From assembly GCA_963729075.1 (NCBI GenBank), contig CAVSMU010000010.1, positions 186,001-250,000 of the forward strand: a stretch of 64,000 nucleotides of DNA, in the 5' to 3' direction. The stretch is from WHSW01 sp963729075. GTDB taxonomy: Bacteria; Actinomycetota; Thermoleophilia; Solirubrobacterales; 70-9. Shown one piece after another: positions 14,844 to 26,396 of this stretch (its first letter is position 1; each line of letters opens with the position of its first letter). Position numbers and translations under genes: made by a program. The notes under the pieces are model-generated. The model was not told the origin of the DNA, did no database searches, and saw only the letters and a program-made list of their open reading frames with translations.

Positions 14844-17800
14844 ATGTACGTCGAGCTGCACGCCCATTCCGCCTACTCGTTCCTCGACGGCGCCTCGCTG
14901 CCCGAGGAGATGGCCGTCGCCGCCTCAGAGTACGGCTACGAGGCGTTCGCGCTCACCGACCACGACAACGTCTGCGGGGCGATGGAGTTCGCCCAGGCAT
15001 GCGACGGACTCGGCACGCGGCCGATCGCCGGAGCCGAGCTCACGGTCGTCGATGGTGGCGGCGATGCGAATCGCTCGCCCTTCCACCTCACGCTCCTGGT
15101 CGAGGACGCGATCGGCTGGCACAACCTCTGCCGCCTGCTGACCGAGGCCCACGCCGAGACGCGACCCCGGCCCGATCGCGACCCCCTCCCCCCCTCGCTG
15201 GCGCTCGAGTCGCTGCTCGAGCGCAGCGCGGGGCTGATCTGCCTCTCCGGCTGCGCGCGCGATGGCGCCGCCGCCGGGAACCTCGACCGCGGTGAGGCGC
15301 GGCGGGCGGAGGCTCTCGCCCGGCGGCTGCGAACGGGCTTCGGTCGCGAGCGCTTCCTGATCGAGCTCCAGCGGCCGCTCTGGCGTCGCGACCGGGCGCG
15401 AAACCGCCGGCTCGCCGAGCTCGCCGACCTGATCGGGGTCGCCACCGTCGCCACCGGCAACGTCCATGCTCACGACCGCCGCCGGGCGGAGCTCCAGGAC
15501 GCATTCGTCGCCGTGCGGGCCCATACCGTGCTCGAGGAGAGCGAGCCCGAGCGGCGGGGGAACTCGAGCTCGGTGCTCGCCTCGCCGGCGGAGATGGCCG
15601 CCCGCTTCGCCGACCATCCCGAGGCGGTCGCCCAGACCGCGCGGCTGGCCGAGCGGTTGCGCTTCGACGTCCGTCACGAGCTCGGTTACCGCTATCCCGG
15701 CTCGGAGGACCCCGAGGCCGACCTGGCCCTGGCCGAGATCTGCCGTGGCCGGCTCGAGCTTCGCTACGCCGGCATGCGAGAGCGACCCGAGGCCGAGCGC
15801 CGGCTCGAGGAGGAGCTGCGGGTGATCCGCGGCCTCGGGCTCTCGGGCTTCTTTTTGCTCCATTTCGATCTGCTCGAGCTCGCGCGCGAGGTGGCGGCCG
15901 AGGTCCGCGGCCCCGATTCGGCCCGCCACCTGCTGCCCCCGGGGCGTGGGCGCGGCTCGAGCGTCAGCTCGGTCGTCTGCTATCTGACCGGCCTCTCGCA
16001 CGTCGACCCGGTTCGTGCCGGCCTCTTCATCGGGCGTTTCCTCAACGAGGAGATCTCGGAGATGCCCGACATCGACCTCGACTTCCCGCGCGACATCCGC
16101 GAGCGGCTGATCCCCCGCGTCCACGAGCGCTACGGCCGCGAGCGGGCGGCGCTCGTCAGCGCCTTCGCCGGTTACCGGTCGCGAGGCGCGATCCGCGACA
16201 TCGGCAAGGCGCTGGGGCTGCCGCCGGGTGAGATCGAGCGGGTCGCCGGGATTGCCGACGTTTACTCGCGCGGCGACGAGCTCGAGCGTGACATCGCCGA
16301 GGCGATCGGTGCCGGGCGCGCCGCATCGTCGCGATGGCGCTGGGCTGCCCGGCTGGCGCGTGAGGCCTGGGGGCTGCCGCGCCACATCTCCCAGCACCCC
16401 GGCGGCATGGTGCTCTCTACTCGGCCGCTGATCGACCTCTGCCCGATTCAGCCGGCGGCGATGGAGGGGCGCAAGATCGTCCAGTGGGACAAGGACTCGT
16501 GCGCCGACGCCGGTTTTCTGAAGATCGACCTGCTCGGGCTCGGAATGCTGTCGGCGGTCGAACGATGCGTCGAGTCGATCGCGGAGGCGCGCGGCGAGCG
16601 CATCGACCTCTCGCGGATCCCCCTCGACGATCCCGAGACCTTCGAGGCGATTCGGGCGGCGGAGACCACCGGGGTGTTCCAGATCGAGAGCCGGGCGCAG
16701 ATGCAGATGTTGCCGCGCAGCCGGCCGGAGACGATCGACGACGTGATCGTCCAGGTGGCGCTGGTGCGCCCGGGACCGATCCAGGGCGGCGCCGTGCACC
16801 CCTACCTGGAGCGCAGACGGCTGCTGCGGGAGAACCCCGACTACGAGGTCCCCTACGAGCACCCGAGCCTCGAGCCGATCCTCTCCGACACGCTCGGAGC
16901 GATCGTTTTCCAGGACCAGGTGATCCAGGTTGCGATGGCGCTCGCGGGCTTCACTGCCGGGGAGGCGGAGGGTCTTCGGCGGGCGATGAGCCGCAAGCGA
17001 TCGGAGGCAGCGCTCAATGCCTACGGCGAGCGCTTCGTGGCCGGCGCCGTCGCCCGCGGAATCGACCGGGGGCTTGCCGAGCGGGTATTCGAGCAGGTGC
17101 GCGGCTTCTCGGGATTCGGCTTTCCCAAGTCACACGCCGCTGCGTTCGGGCTGCTCGCCTACCAGTCCACCTGGCTGCGGGTTCATTACGGCCCCGAGCT
17201 CCTCTGCGCTCTCTTCAATGAGCAGCCGATGGGCTTCTATCCGCCCGACTCGCTCACCCACGAGGCGCAGCGGCGGGGGATCGAGGTACACGCCGTGGAC
17301 GTGAATCGCAGCGAGGTCGAGTGCACCGTCGAGGTCACAGGCCGCAGGTCGCAGATGGCAGGTCCTGCGACCCGCGACCTGCCACCTGCGACCTCTCCCG
17401 CCGTGCGGCTCGGTCTGGGTTACATAAAGGGTGTCGCCGAGGAGGAGGCGAGTGCGCTGGTCGCCGAGCGCCGGCGAGGCGGCGAGTACCGCGACCTTGC
17501 CGACCTCGCCTCGCGCTCGGGAATGGGCAGCGACGGCCTCCAGCGGCTCGCCTGGGCCGGGGCCTGCGAGTCGCTCGGGATCGAGGGCGGCAAGGCGCCC
17601 CGGCGGGATGAGCTCTGGCGGCTCGGGGTCGCGCGCGGCGGCCAGCGCATGCGCGGGGCCGACCACGCCCAGCTCGCGCTGCCGCTCGCGCTGCCCGCGC
17701 CGCCGAGCCTGCGACCGCTCGACTCCTGGGAGCGGATCGTCGCCGACTACGCCTCGACCGGGATCACCCTGGGAGAGCATCCGGTTGAGCTGATCCGGCC

Positions 17801-18260
17801 CCGGATCGACCGGCGCCTGGTGCTGGCGAAGGAGCTCGCGGCGACACCGGACGGCAGCCGGATCGCGGTGGCCGGCCTGGTCGTTGCCCGCCAGCGCCCG
17901 GCGACGGCGAGCGGCGTCGTCTTCATGCTGCTCGAGGACGAGGGCGGGGTCGTCAACGTGATCGTCCCCCCGCCGGTCTACGAGCACTGCAGGCTGGCGG
18001 TGCGCACCGCTGCCTTCGCGCTGGTCGAGGGCCAGCTCGAGCGCAGGGAGGGCGTGTTCAACCTCGTCGCAACCGCCGTCGACCGCCTCCAGACACCGTC
18101 GGGCACCGACGCCGAGGTCCGTCACATCGAGCCGCCCGCCGATCGCGAGCTCGGCCGGGACACGGGCGACGCCTACGCAGCCGCACGCGCCTCGCGCGTC
18201 CAGGATGCGGAGCTGGCCGCGGTCGCGCCGCGCGCGCACAGCTTCGGCAGGCGCGGGTAG
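14844..18260 (+). CDS. dnaE2: Error-prone DNA polymerase III alpha subunit DnaE2
   Basis: 1138 residues, typical of DnaE2. The N-terminal PHP domain starts ELHAHSAYSFLDG; the C-family catalytic motif is PDIDLDFPRDIRERLIP (about 410), with GRGSSVSSVVCYLTG and HISQHPGGMVLS in the palm. The OB-fold lies near the C-terminus, and QLALPLALP near 950 resembles a beta-clamp-binding peptide. It carries out translesion synthesis under SOS with ImuB. At 17346-17394 the gene contains an in-frame inverted repeat related to the heptad repeats, encoding GRRSQMAGPATRDLPPATS, which looks like an insertion between the fingers/HhH region and the OB-fold part. Confidence 0.93.
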   Translation: MYVELHAHSAYSFLDGASLPEEMAVAASEYGYEAFALTDHDNVCGAMEFAQACDGLGTRPIAGAELTVVDGGGDANRSPFHLTLLVEDAIGWHNLCRLLTEAHAETRPRPDRDPLPPSLALESLLERSAGLICLSGCARDGAAAGNLDRGEARRAEALARRLRTGFGRERFLIELQRPLWRRDRARNRRLAELADLIGVATVATGNVHAHDRRRAELQDAFVAVRAHTVLEESEPERRGNSSSVLASPAEMAARFADHPEAVAQTARLAERLRFDVRHELGYRYPGSEDPEADLALAEICRGRLELRYAGMRERPEAERRLEEELRVIRGLGLSGFFLLHFDLLELAREVAAEVRGPDSARHLLPPGRGRGSSVSSVVCYLTGLSHVDPVRAGLFIGRFLNEEISEMPDIDLDFPRDIRERLIPRVHERYGRERAALVSAFAGYRSRGAIRDIGKALGLPPGEIERVAGIADVYSRGDELERDIAEAIGAGRAASSRWRWAARLAREAWGLPRHISQHPGGMVLSTRPLIDLCPIQPAAMEGRKIVQWDKDSCADAGFLKIDLLGLGMLSAVERCVESIAEARGERIDLSRIPLDDPETFEAIRAAETTGVFQIESRAQMQMLPRSRPETIDDVIVQVALVRPGPIQGGAVHPYLERRRLLRENPDYEVPYEHPSLEPILSDTLGAIVFQDQVIQVAMALAGFTAGEAEGLRRAMSRKRSEAALNAYGERFVAGAVARGIDRGLAERVFEQVRGFSGFGFPKSHAAAFGLLAYQSTWLRVHYGPELLCALFNEQPMGFYPPDSLTHEAQRRGIEVHAVDVNRSEVECTVEVTGRRSQMAGPATRDLPPATSPAVRLGLGYIKGVAEEEASALVAERRRGGEYRDLADLASRSGMGSDGLQRLAWAGACESLGIEGGKAPRRDELWRLGVARGGQRMRGADHAQLALPLALPAPPSLRPLDSWERIVADYASTGITLGEHPVELIRPRIDRRLVLAKELAATPDGSRIAVAGLVVARQRPATASGVVFMLLEDEGGVVNVIVPPPVYEHCRLAVRTAAFALVEGQLERREGVFNLVATAVDRLQTPSGTDAEVRHIEPPADRELGRDTGDAYAAARASRVQDAELAAVAPRAHSFGRRG
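17346..17394. repeat. In-frame inverted repeat inside dnaE2
   Basis: AGGTCGCAGATGGCAGGTC (17346-17364) is complementary to GACCTGCCACCTGCGACCT (17376-17394) with one mismatch in 19 bp. Units GCAGGTC/GCGACCT are one-base variants of the intergenic GCAGTCC heptad. The insertion preserves the dnaE2 frame and adds about 20 residues. Confidence 0.75.
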
Positions 18261-18278
18261 CCGATGCAAGATCCCTTG

Positions 18279-18294
18279 CAGAACATATGTTCTG
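18279..18294. promoter_or_regulatory. Second LexA box, downstream of dnaE2
   Basis: CAGAACATATGTTCTG is a perfect 16-bp palindrome containing GAAC-N4-GTTC. It lies 19 bp after the dnaE2 stop and 32 bp before a short plus-strand reading frame. No other gene start is near, so the short frame or an unrecognised RNA is the likely SOS target. Confidence 0.8.
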
Positions 18295-18325
18295 TCCGAG
18301 CGCGTTCCTAGCCTCCCCGCGCGTG

Positions 18326-18577
18326 ATGACGAAGAGCGAGAACTGCAACAGCTTCGCCCAGCGGGTGCTCGGCGCCGTCGATCTCGCGATCGACTTCGCC
18401 ACCCTGGGCGAGTACGGCCTCGTGCCGTTGCCCGCCGACGGGCATGGTCGTGAGCGGCGCGGTCGCAAGACCGCATGGGAGGCGCTCGCGACCGCCCGCC
18501 GCGGCGGGTGCGCCGCACGCGGGGCAATCGCGCGCCCGGCGACCAGGCGCGAGCTGGCGCGCGCCCGCGCCTGCTAG
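18326..18577 (+). CDS. Small hypothetical protein behind a LexA box
   Basis: 83 residues from ATG 18326 (GTG at 18323 is possible). It starts MTKSENCNSFAQRVLGAVDLAIDFATLGEYGL and becomes Arg/Ala-rich with scattered Cys. I recognise no family. The only support is the position directly after a perfect LexA operator and the lack of any other candidate; the C-terminal half has composition expected of non-coding GC-rich DNA, so the gene could be shorter or spurious. Confidence 0.4.
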   Translation: MTKSENCNSFAQRVLGAVDLAIDFATLGEYGLVPLPADGHGRERRGRKTAWEALATARRGGCAARGAIARPATRRELARARAC

Positions 18578-18648
18578 TCGGCCCGGCCGCGGTCGATCAG
18601 CGCGCGCGATCCTAGCCGCGCCGATCGGATTGCAGCCCCAAACGAGCG

Positions 18649-18670
18649 AGAGCCGCCCGCGGGCGGCTCT
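18649..18670 (-). terminator. Terminator of the rRNA operon
   Basis: AGAGCCGCCCG and CGGGCGGCTCT form a perfect 11-bp palindrome 11 bp beyond the 3' end of 5S rRNA. On the minus strand it is followed by CGCTCGTTTGGGG, a weak U-tract. Position and stability suit the rRNA operon terminator. Confidence 0.75.
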
Positions 18671-18680
18671 CTCAAAGAAA

Positions 18681-18794
18681 CGGCGGCGACCTACTCTCCC
18701 AGGCGGTTTCCCACCAAGTACCATCGGCGCTGAGGGGCTTAACGACTCTGTTCGGAATGGGAAGAGGTGTTTCCCCCTCGCTATGGCCACCGAA
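18681..18794 (-). rRNA. 5S ribosomal RNA
   Basis: About 114 nt with the conserved 5' end CGGTGGCCATAGCG, the loop B/C region CCATTCCGAACAGAG and the 3' strand GGGAGAGTAGGTCGCCGCCG, which pairs with the 5' end. It is the third rRNA of the operon, 88 bp after 23S. Ends are estimated from the terminal helix. Confidence 0.93.
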
Positions 18795-19012
18795 ATCGGG
18801 CGAGACCGGCGCTCCGCAGGGAGCCGCCGGGCCCCGACGGGGCTTGAAAACTGCACCTCGGCCAAGAGGTATTCAAAAACAACGTCAAGACCTCGACCCA
18901 TTAGTACCGGTCTGCTGAGCGCGTCACCGCGCTTACACAGCCGGCCTATCGACCTGGTGGTCTACCAGGGGTCTTACTCCCTCAAGGGGATGGGAGAGCT
19001 CATCTCGAGGTC

Positions 19013-19045
<33 letters not shown>

Positions 19046-19164
19046 AATCCGCACGTAGCTAACCTGCAGTGCCCTTGGCAGGACAACAGATACACCAGAG
19101 GTGCGTTCATCCCGGTCCTCTCGTACTAAGGATGACTCCTCTCAACTCTCCAACGCCCGCAGCA

Positions 19165-19247
<83 letters not shown>

Positions 19248-19251
19248 ACTC

Positions 19252-19294
<43 letters not shown>

Positions 19295-19319
19295 TTCGTC
19301 GATATGGACTCTTGGAAGC

Positions 19320-19358
<39 letters not shown>

Positions 19359-19481
19359 ACGACGGCGCTTCCACTTGCAACCGCCGGGTCACTAAGCCCA
19401 ACTTTCGTTCCTGCTCGACCCGTCGGTCTCACAGTCAAGCTCCCTTAGTGCCTTTACACTCTGCGCACGATTTCCAACCGT

Positions 19482-19550
<69 letters not shown>

Positions 19551-19693
19551 ACACTGTTCACAGCCCGGTTGACGGCGCTGTGTTAGAAGCCCAGCACATC
19601 AAGGGTGGTATCTCAAGGGTGGCTCCCCGACAGCCGAAACCGTCGGTTCGCAGCCTCCCACCTATCCTGAGCGAGATATACCGAACTCCAATA

Positions 19694-19729
<36 letters not shown>

Positions 19730-19830
19730 TTGCTGCGGGTACTCGGCATCTTCACCGAGACTTTAATTTCACCGAGCCCCTCGTTGAGACAGCGTCCAAC
19801 TCGTTACGCCATTCGTGCAGGTCGGAACTT

Positions 19831-20567
<737 letters not shown>

Positions 20568-20850
20568 CATTCTGTTACCTCTCCGCGCTTGCGGAGCGGC
20601 CAGCTCATCTCTGGCTGGCTCTCACGGTCGCCCGTGAGATCGGACTATCTCATCTCTCGCGTGTCTGATCGAGAGCTCGGCGTATAGTCTCTGAGGATTC
20701 TCCGTGACGAGATTCAGACATCTCGTCTGCCACGGAGCCTTTCCTGCTGATTGTCCGCACCGGACGCATTGTCACTCGCTTTGGCGAGTAGCGCCGGATA
20801 CTCGGATGTTCCAGCATATAGCCGAGTTTTACAACTACCGCGGTCAACTG
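20568..20850 (-). mobile_element. ORF-less group I intron in 23S rRNA at E. coli position 1917
   Basis: Helix 69 sequence GTAACTAT ends at 20851 and resumes as AACGGTCC at 20567, so 283 nt interrupt the helix 69 loop after U1917. The intron ends in G and the exon in U. P1 is AACUAU paired with GUAGUU at intron positions 13-18. P10 can form between exon CGGUC and intron GACCG. Group I core elements are clear: P-like ACAATCAGCAGGAAAG, R-like CTCAGAGACTATACG, S-like GAGATAGTCCG, with P7 GACUAU/AUAGUC. Extra hairpins are CTCCGTG...CACGGAG enclosing GACGAGAT/ATCTCGTC, CTCTCG/CGAGAG and TCTCACGG-gcga-CCGTGAGA. No reading frame of note. Confidence 0.92.
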
Positions 20851-21690
20851 ATAGTTACGGCCGCCGTTTACCGGGGCTTAGCTTCACTGCTTCGCGCCGA
20901 AGCGCTAACAACTCCGCGTAACCTTCCGGCACCGGGCAGGCGTCAGCCCCTATACGTCGTCTTTCGACTTAGCAGAGGCCTGTGTTTTTGGTAAACAGTC
21001 GGTTGGACCAAGTCACTGCGGCCCCCTCGGGCTCCGCCAGCAAGTGGCTTCACCCTACCGGGGCGTCCCTTCTCCCGAAGTTACGGGACGATTTTGCCGA
21101 GTTCCTTAACGAGGGTTAGCTCGCTCACCTTAGTATTTTCTACTTGTCCACCTGTGTTGGTTCTCGGTACGGGCACGAACGTCCTGCCTAGAGGTTTTTC
21201 TCGGAGGCATGGGTACGGGGACTGGCCGGCGGTCAAGCCAGCTGGCATCGCGCCTCGCTTCAAAGCGCCGTGACGGATTTACCAATCACGACTGGCTACG
21301 CGCTTGCCCCAGGACGACCATCGCCTGGGTTCCCTTTCCCTTCCTCGTCACCCCATCGGTCATAGCGGACGCGACGTGGTACGGGAATATCAACCCGTTG
21401 GCCATCGGCTACGCCTTTCGGCCTCGCCTTAGGTCCCGACTAACCCTGAGCAGACGAACTTTACTCAGGAAACCTTGGACAATCGGTGGAGGGGATTCTC
21501 ACCCCTCTTGCGTTACTCATGCCGGCATTCTCACTTCCTGGCGCTCCACGACCGCTCACGCGATCGCTTCAAGCAGCAGGAACGCTCTCCTACCGCTCCA
21601 GCCGTCCGCAGACGGCTCGAGCCCATAGCTTCGGAGGTTCGCTTGAGCCCCGTTGAATTATCCGCGCCCGAACACTTGACCAGTGAGCTG

Positions 21691-21731
<41 letters not shown>

Positions 21732-22301
21732 TTGGTTGTCTCGGCATTCGGACATCGTTTCCCACTTAGCGAACACTTGGGGTCCTTAGCTGATGGTCTG
21801 GGTTGTTTCCCTCTCGCGTACGAAGTTTATCCCCCGCACGCTGACTCCCGAGATACACGTAACGGTCTTCGGAGTTTGCCTGAAGTCGGTAACCTGGTAG
21901 GGCCCCTAGTCCAAGCAGTGCTCTACGGCCGAAACGCACTCACTCGAGGCTATACCTAAATATATTTCGGAGAGAACCAGATATCTCTGGGCTTGCTTAG
22001 CCTTTCACTCCTATCCACAGGTCATCCGCCCACTTTTCAACGTAGGTCGGTTCGGTCCTCCACGAGGTCTTACCCCCGCTTCAACCTGCCCATGGATAGC
22101 TCGCCCAGTTTCGGGTCTACCGCCAGTGACTGAGTCGCCCTGTTCGGACTCGCTTTCGCTGCGGCTCCGCTCATCGCTTAACCTTGCCACTGACGAGTAA
22201 CTCGCCGGCCCGTTATGCAAAAAGTACGCCGTCACGCCGAAGCGCTCCGACCACTTGTAGGCACGCGGTTTCAGGTACTATTTCACTCCCCTTCCGGGGT
22301 G

Positions 22302-22343
<42 letters not shown>

Positions 22344-22867
22344 CAGGGAGTACTTAGCCTTGGAGGGTGGTCCCCCCGGGTTCAGACCGCGTTTCACGGC
22401 AGCGGTCCTACTCAGGAACTCGATCGACAGGCCAGTGTCCTTTCGCCTACGGGACGATTGCCCTCTGTGGTGCGAGGTTCCACTCGACTTCGGCTAGGAC
22501 CTGGTTTGGTAACTGTCGCCGGATCGGACACGATCCGGACACGAGCCCTACGACCCCCGGCATGCAACGCGTGTCCGCTTACACATGCCAGGTTTAGGCT
22601 GATCCCCTTTCGCTCGCCACTACTCGGGGAGTCTCGGTTGATTTCCTTTCCTCGAGGTACTGAGATGTGTCAGTTCCCTCGCTTGCCTTCCAGCGCCTAT
22701 GTATTCAGCGCTGAACGACGCCGCACTACCGGCGTCGGGTTTGCCCATTCGGAGATCCGCGGGTCAATGCCTGTTCAGCGACTCACCGCGGCTTATCGCA
22801 GCCGTCCACGTCCTTCTTCGGCTCCTGGTGCCAAGGCATCCACCGTGTGCCCTTACTATCTTGACGG

Positions 22868-23105
22868 TGAGCTCCACGCACGCCGAAGCGAGCGTGGGGC
22901 GAATACCCTTCGGGCCACCCGCGAGGGGCAGCCCAATATTTGGCCTTGGTGCAGTTTTCAAGCTCCGCCGAGGTCGGCTGGCGGGTGCTTCCCGCCGGCG
23001 GTCTCTCAAAACTGAGCAGCGCATCACGGCGGACAAGCCGCCGCCCCGCTCCACGGTGCCACCCGTAGAGCGAAGGTCCGGTCGACATCTAGAGAATGTC
23101 TCCCT
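22868..23105 (-). other. 16S-23S internal transcribed spacer without tRNA genes
   Basis: No tRNA-Ile or tRNA-Ala structure is present in these roughly 240 bases. GCGCTGCTCAGTTTTGAGAGACCGC (reverse strand of 22998-23022) pairs with the leader sequence at 24849-24873 to make the 16S precursor stem. The element at 22942-22966 makes the 23S stem with 18839-18863. The conserved TTTGAAAACTG-like part of each stem also resembles a boxA antitermination signal. Confidence 0.75.
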
Positions 23106-24655
<1,550 letters not shown>

Positions 24656-25034
24656 AGTGACTCGAGGGGTTTCAATCCGGCCCCGGGGTCAACCGGCGCC
24701 GGCTCCTCTGTCAAACACAAAGAGTCGTCATGCCTCGTGCCCGCCGGGTACACAAGCGTGGCGGGCGACATGACGGGGTTTGGCTGCCATCGCCGACGAA
24801 ATCGGCGATGGTCGGACCTGTCACGACCGGGGCGTGGCCCCGGTTCGCGCGCTGCTCAGTTTTCAAAGACCGCTTCCGGTCGCGCGAGGTGCTGCCTCGC
24901 GCAATCGGTGCCGTTTTCGGGCGCGACCAGCAAGTATATCTGGGCGCGGGCTCCCGCCGCAAGCCCGTCGGCCAGGTGCGGACGGAGCAGCGTATCAGCC
25001 CCATTGCCCACGTCAAGCGCTTTTTATCTCCCGC
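24656..25034 (-). promoter_or_regulatory. rRNA operon promoter and leader
   Basis: On the minus strand TTGACG (25016-25011) and TACGCT (24994-24989) are separated by 16 bp and form a good promoter about 330 bp before 16S. The leader then holds a perfect hairpin CCATCGCCGA-cgaaa-TCGGCGATGG (24787-24811) and the 16S processing-stem strand (24849-24873). No gene is seen in this stretch. A plus-strand promoter for nothing else is apparent; tyrS terminates at 25035 reading toward it, so tyrS transcripts may run into the operon. Confidence 0.7.
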
Positions 25035-26228
25035 TTATGGTTCGAGCCGGCGGAAGCGGCGCTTTCCGACCTGGAGCACGCGCCCGACCAGCTCGCTCGG
25101 CTCGCGGTCGAGCGTGTCGGCGTCGACGACCTCGCCGTCCAGCCGCACGCCCCCCTGCTGGATCAACCGCCTGGCCTCGCTGGTCGAGAGCTCGAACTCG
25201 GCCGCGATCAGCGCCGGCAGGTGCACCGGCTCACCGTCGCTGGCGGAGACCCGCGCCACGGGGATCTCGTCGGGAAGCTCGCGCCGGACGTGCACCTGAT
25301 CGAAGCGAGCCTCCGCCGCATCGCCGGCGCCCTCCCCATGGAACCGGGCGACCAGCCGGCGCGCGAGCTCGCGCTTGGCCTCGCCGGGATGGCGGTCCGG
25401 GTCGAGCGGCTCTGACAGGAGCAGGAGGTAGTACTGGCCCATGACGGCGTCGGGGATGCTCATCAGCTTGCCGAACATCTCCTCGGGCGGATCCGTCACC
25501 CCGACGTAGTTGTCGTAGCTCTTGCTCATCTTCCTGACGCCGTCGGTGCCGGGCAGGATCGGCATGGTCAGAATCGACTGGGGCGCCTGGCCGTAGGCCT
25601 CCTGCACGTCGCGCCCGAACAGCAGGTTGAACGTCTGGTCGGTGCCGCCGAGCTCGACGTCCGCCTCGACAGCGACCGAGTCGTACCCCTGGAGCACGGG
25701 ATAGAGCAACTCGAGCGCCGAGATCGCCTGGGCCTCGGCCATCCGCCGCGTGAAGTCGTCACGCTCGAGCAGGCGCGCGACCGTGAACCTGCGCACGAGC
25801 CCTAACAGCTCGTCGCTCTCCATCCGCAGCCACTCGCTGTTGCGCCGCAGCTCGGTGCGTTCCCGGTCAAGGACCGTGAACGCCTGCTCCTGGTAGGTGT
25901 GGGCGTTGGCCTCGATCTGCTCGTCGCTGAGCACCGGACGGGTGGCGTCGCGACCGCTGGGGTCGCCGACGCGCGCCGTGTAGTCGCCGATGATCAGAAC
26001 GACCGTGTGGCCCGCGTCCTGAAAGGCGCGCAGCTTCGTCAACACCACGCAGTGGCCGAGGTGGATGTCGGGGCTCGTCGGGTCGACGCCGAACTTGACG
26101 CGCAGCGGACGGCCCTTCGTGACCTGCTCGGCCAGGCGTCCTTCGGGCAGCGCGTCGACCGCGCCGGCGGTCAACCGGGCGAGCAGATCGGCCGGGTTCG
26201 AGTCCGCCGGTGCCTGCGAAGGCCCCAT
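25035..26228 (-). CDS. tyrS: Tyrosyl-tRNA synthetase
   Basis: Class I synthetase charging tRNA-Tyr, 397 residues. Rossmann core with FGVDPTSPDIHLGHC (HIGH motif as HLGH, about 48-60), tyrosine-site regions IIGDYTARVGDPSG and LYPVLQGYDSVAVEADVELGGTDQ, the KMSKS loop VRKMSKSYDN near 225, and a C-terminal S4 RNA-binding domain (ALIAAEFELSTSEARRLIQQGGVRLDG). ATG 26228 lies 7 bp after TAGCAT, so the message should be close to leaderless; no T-box leader is present. Divergent from the penicillin-binding protein gene. Confidence 0.95.
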   Translation of the reverse strand: MGPSQAPADSNPADLLARLTAGAVDALPEGRLAEQVTKGRPLRVKFGVDPTSPDIHLGHCVVLTKLRAFQDAGHTVVLIIGDYTARVGDPSGRDATRPVLSDEQIEANAHTYQEQAFTVLDRERTELRRNSEWLRMESDELLGLVRRFTVARLLERDDFTRRMAEAQAISALELLYPVLQGYDSVAVEADVELGGTDQTFNLLFGRDVQEAYGQAPQSILTMPILPGTDGVRKMSKSYDNYVGVTDPPEEMFGKLMSIPDAVMGQYYLLLLSEPLDPDRHPGEAKRELARRLVARFHGEGAGDAAEARFDQVHVRRELPDEIPVARVSASDGEPVHLPALIAAEFELSTSEARRLIQQGGVRLDGEVVDADTLDREPSELVGRVLQVGKRRFRRLEP

Positions 26229-26396
26229 CTCGCCAATGCTAGACTCGCCGCCGGCTCTGAGGGGGTGTTCGCATTCGTCCACGCGGGCGGATGGGGCCCT
26301 CGAACAGCGGGCGCCAAGCGCTCGGCAGGCCTCGCCGCGGCGCACACCGCGAAGCCGCCGCGGTCGACGACGCCCCGCTGACCAGGCCTTGTTGCG

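Noticed and set aside
23052..23065. T-box-like GGGTGGCACCGTGG on the minus strand
   Set aside because: It lies in the 16S-23S spacer of pre-rRNA, with no specifier stem, terminator or downstream amino acid gene; coincidence.
22868..23105. Spacer tRNA-Ile/tRNA-Ala genes in the rRNA operon
   Set aside because: Neither cloverleaf nor CCA-proximal TPsiC sequence (GGTTCRANNCC) is found between 16S and 23S.
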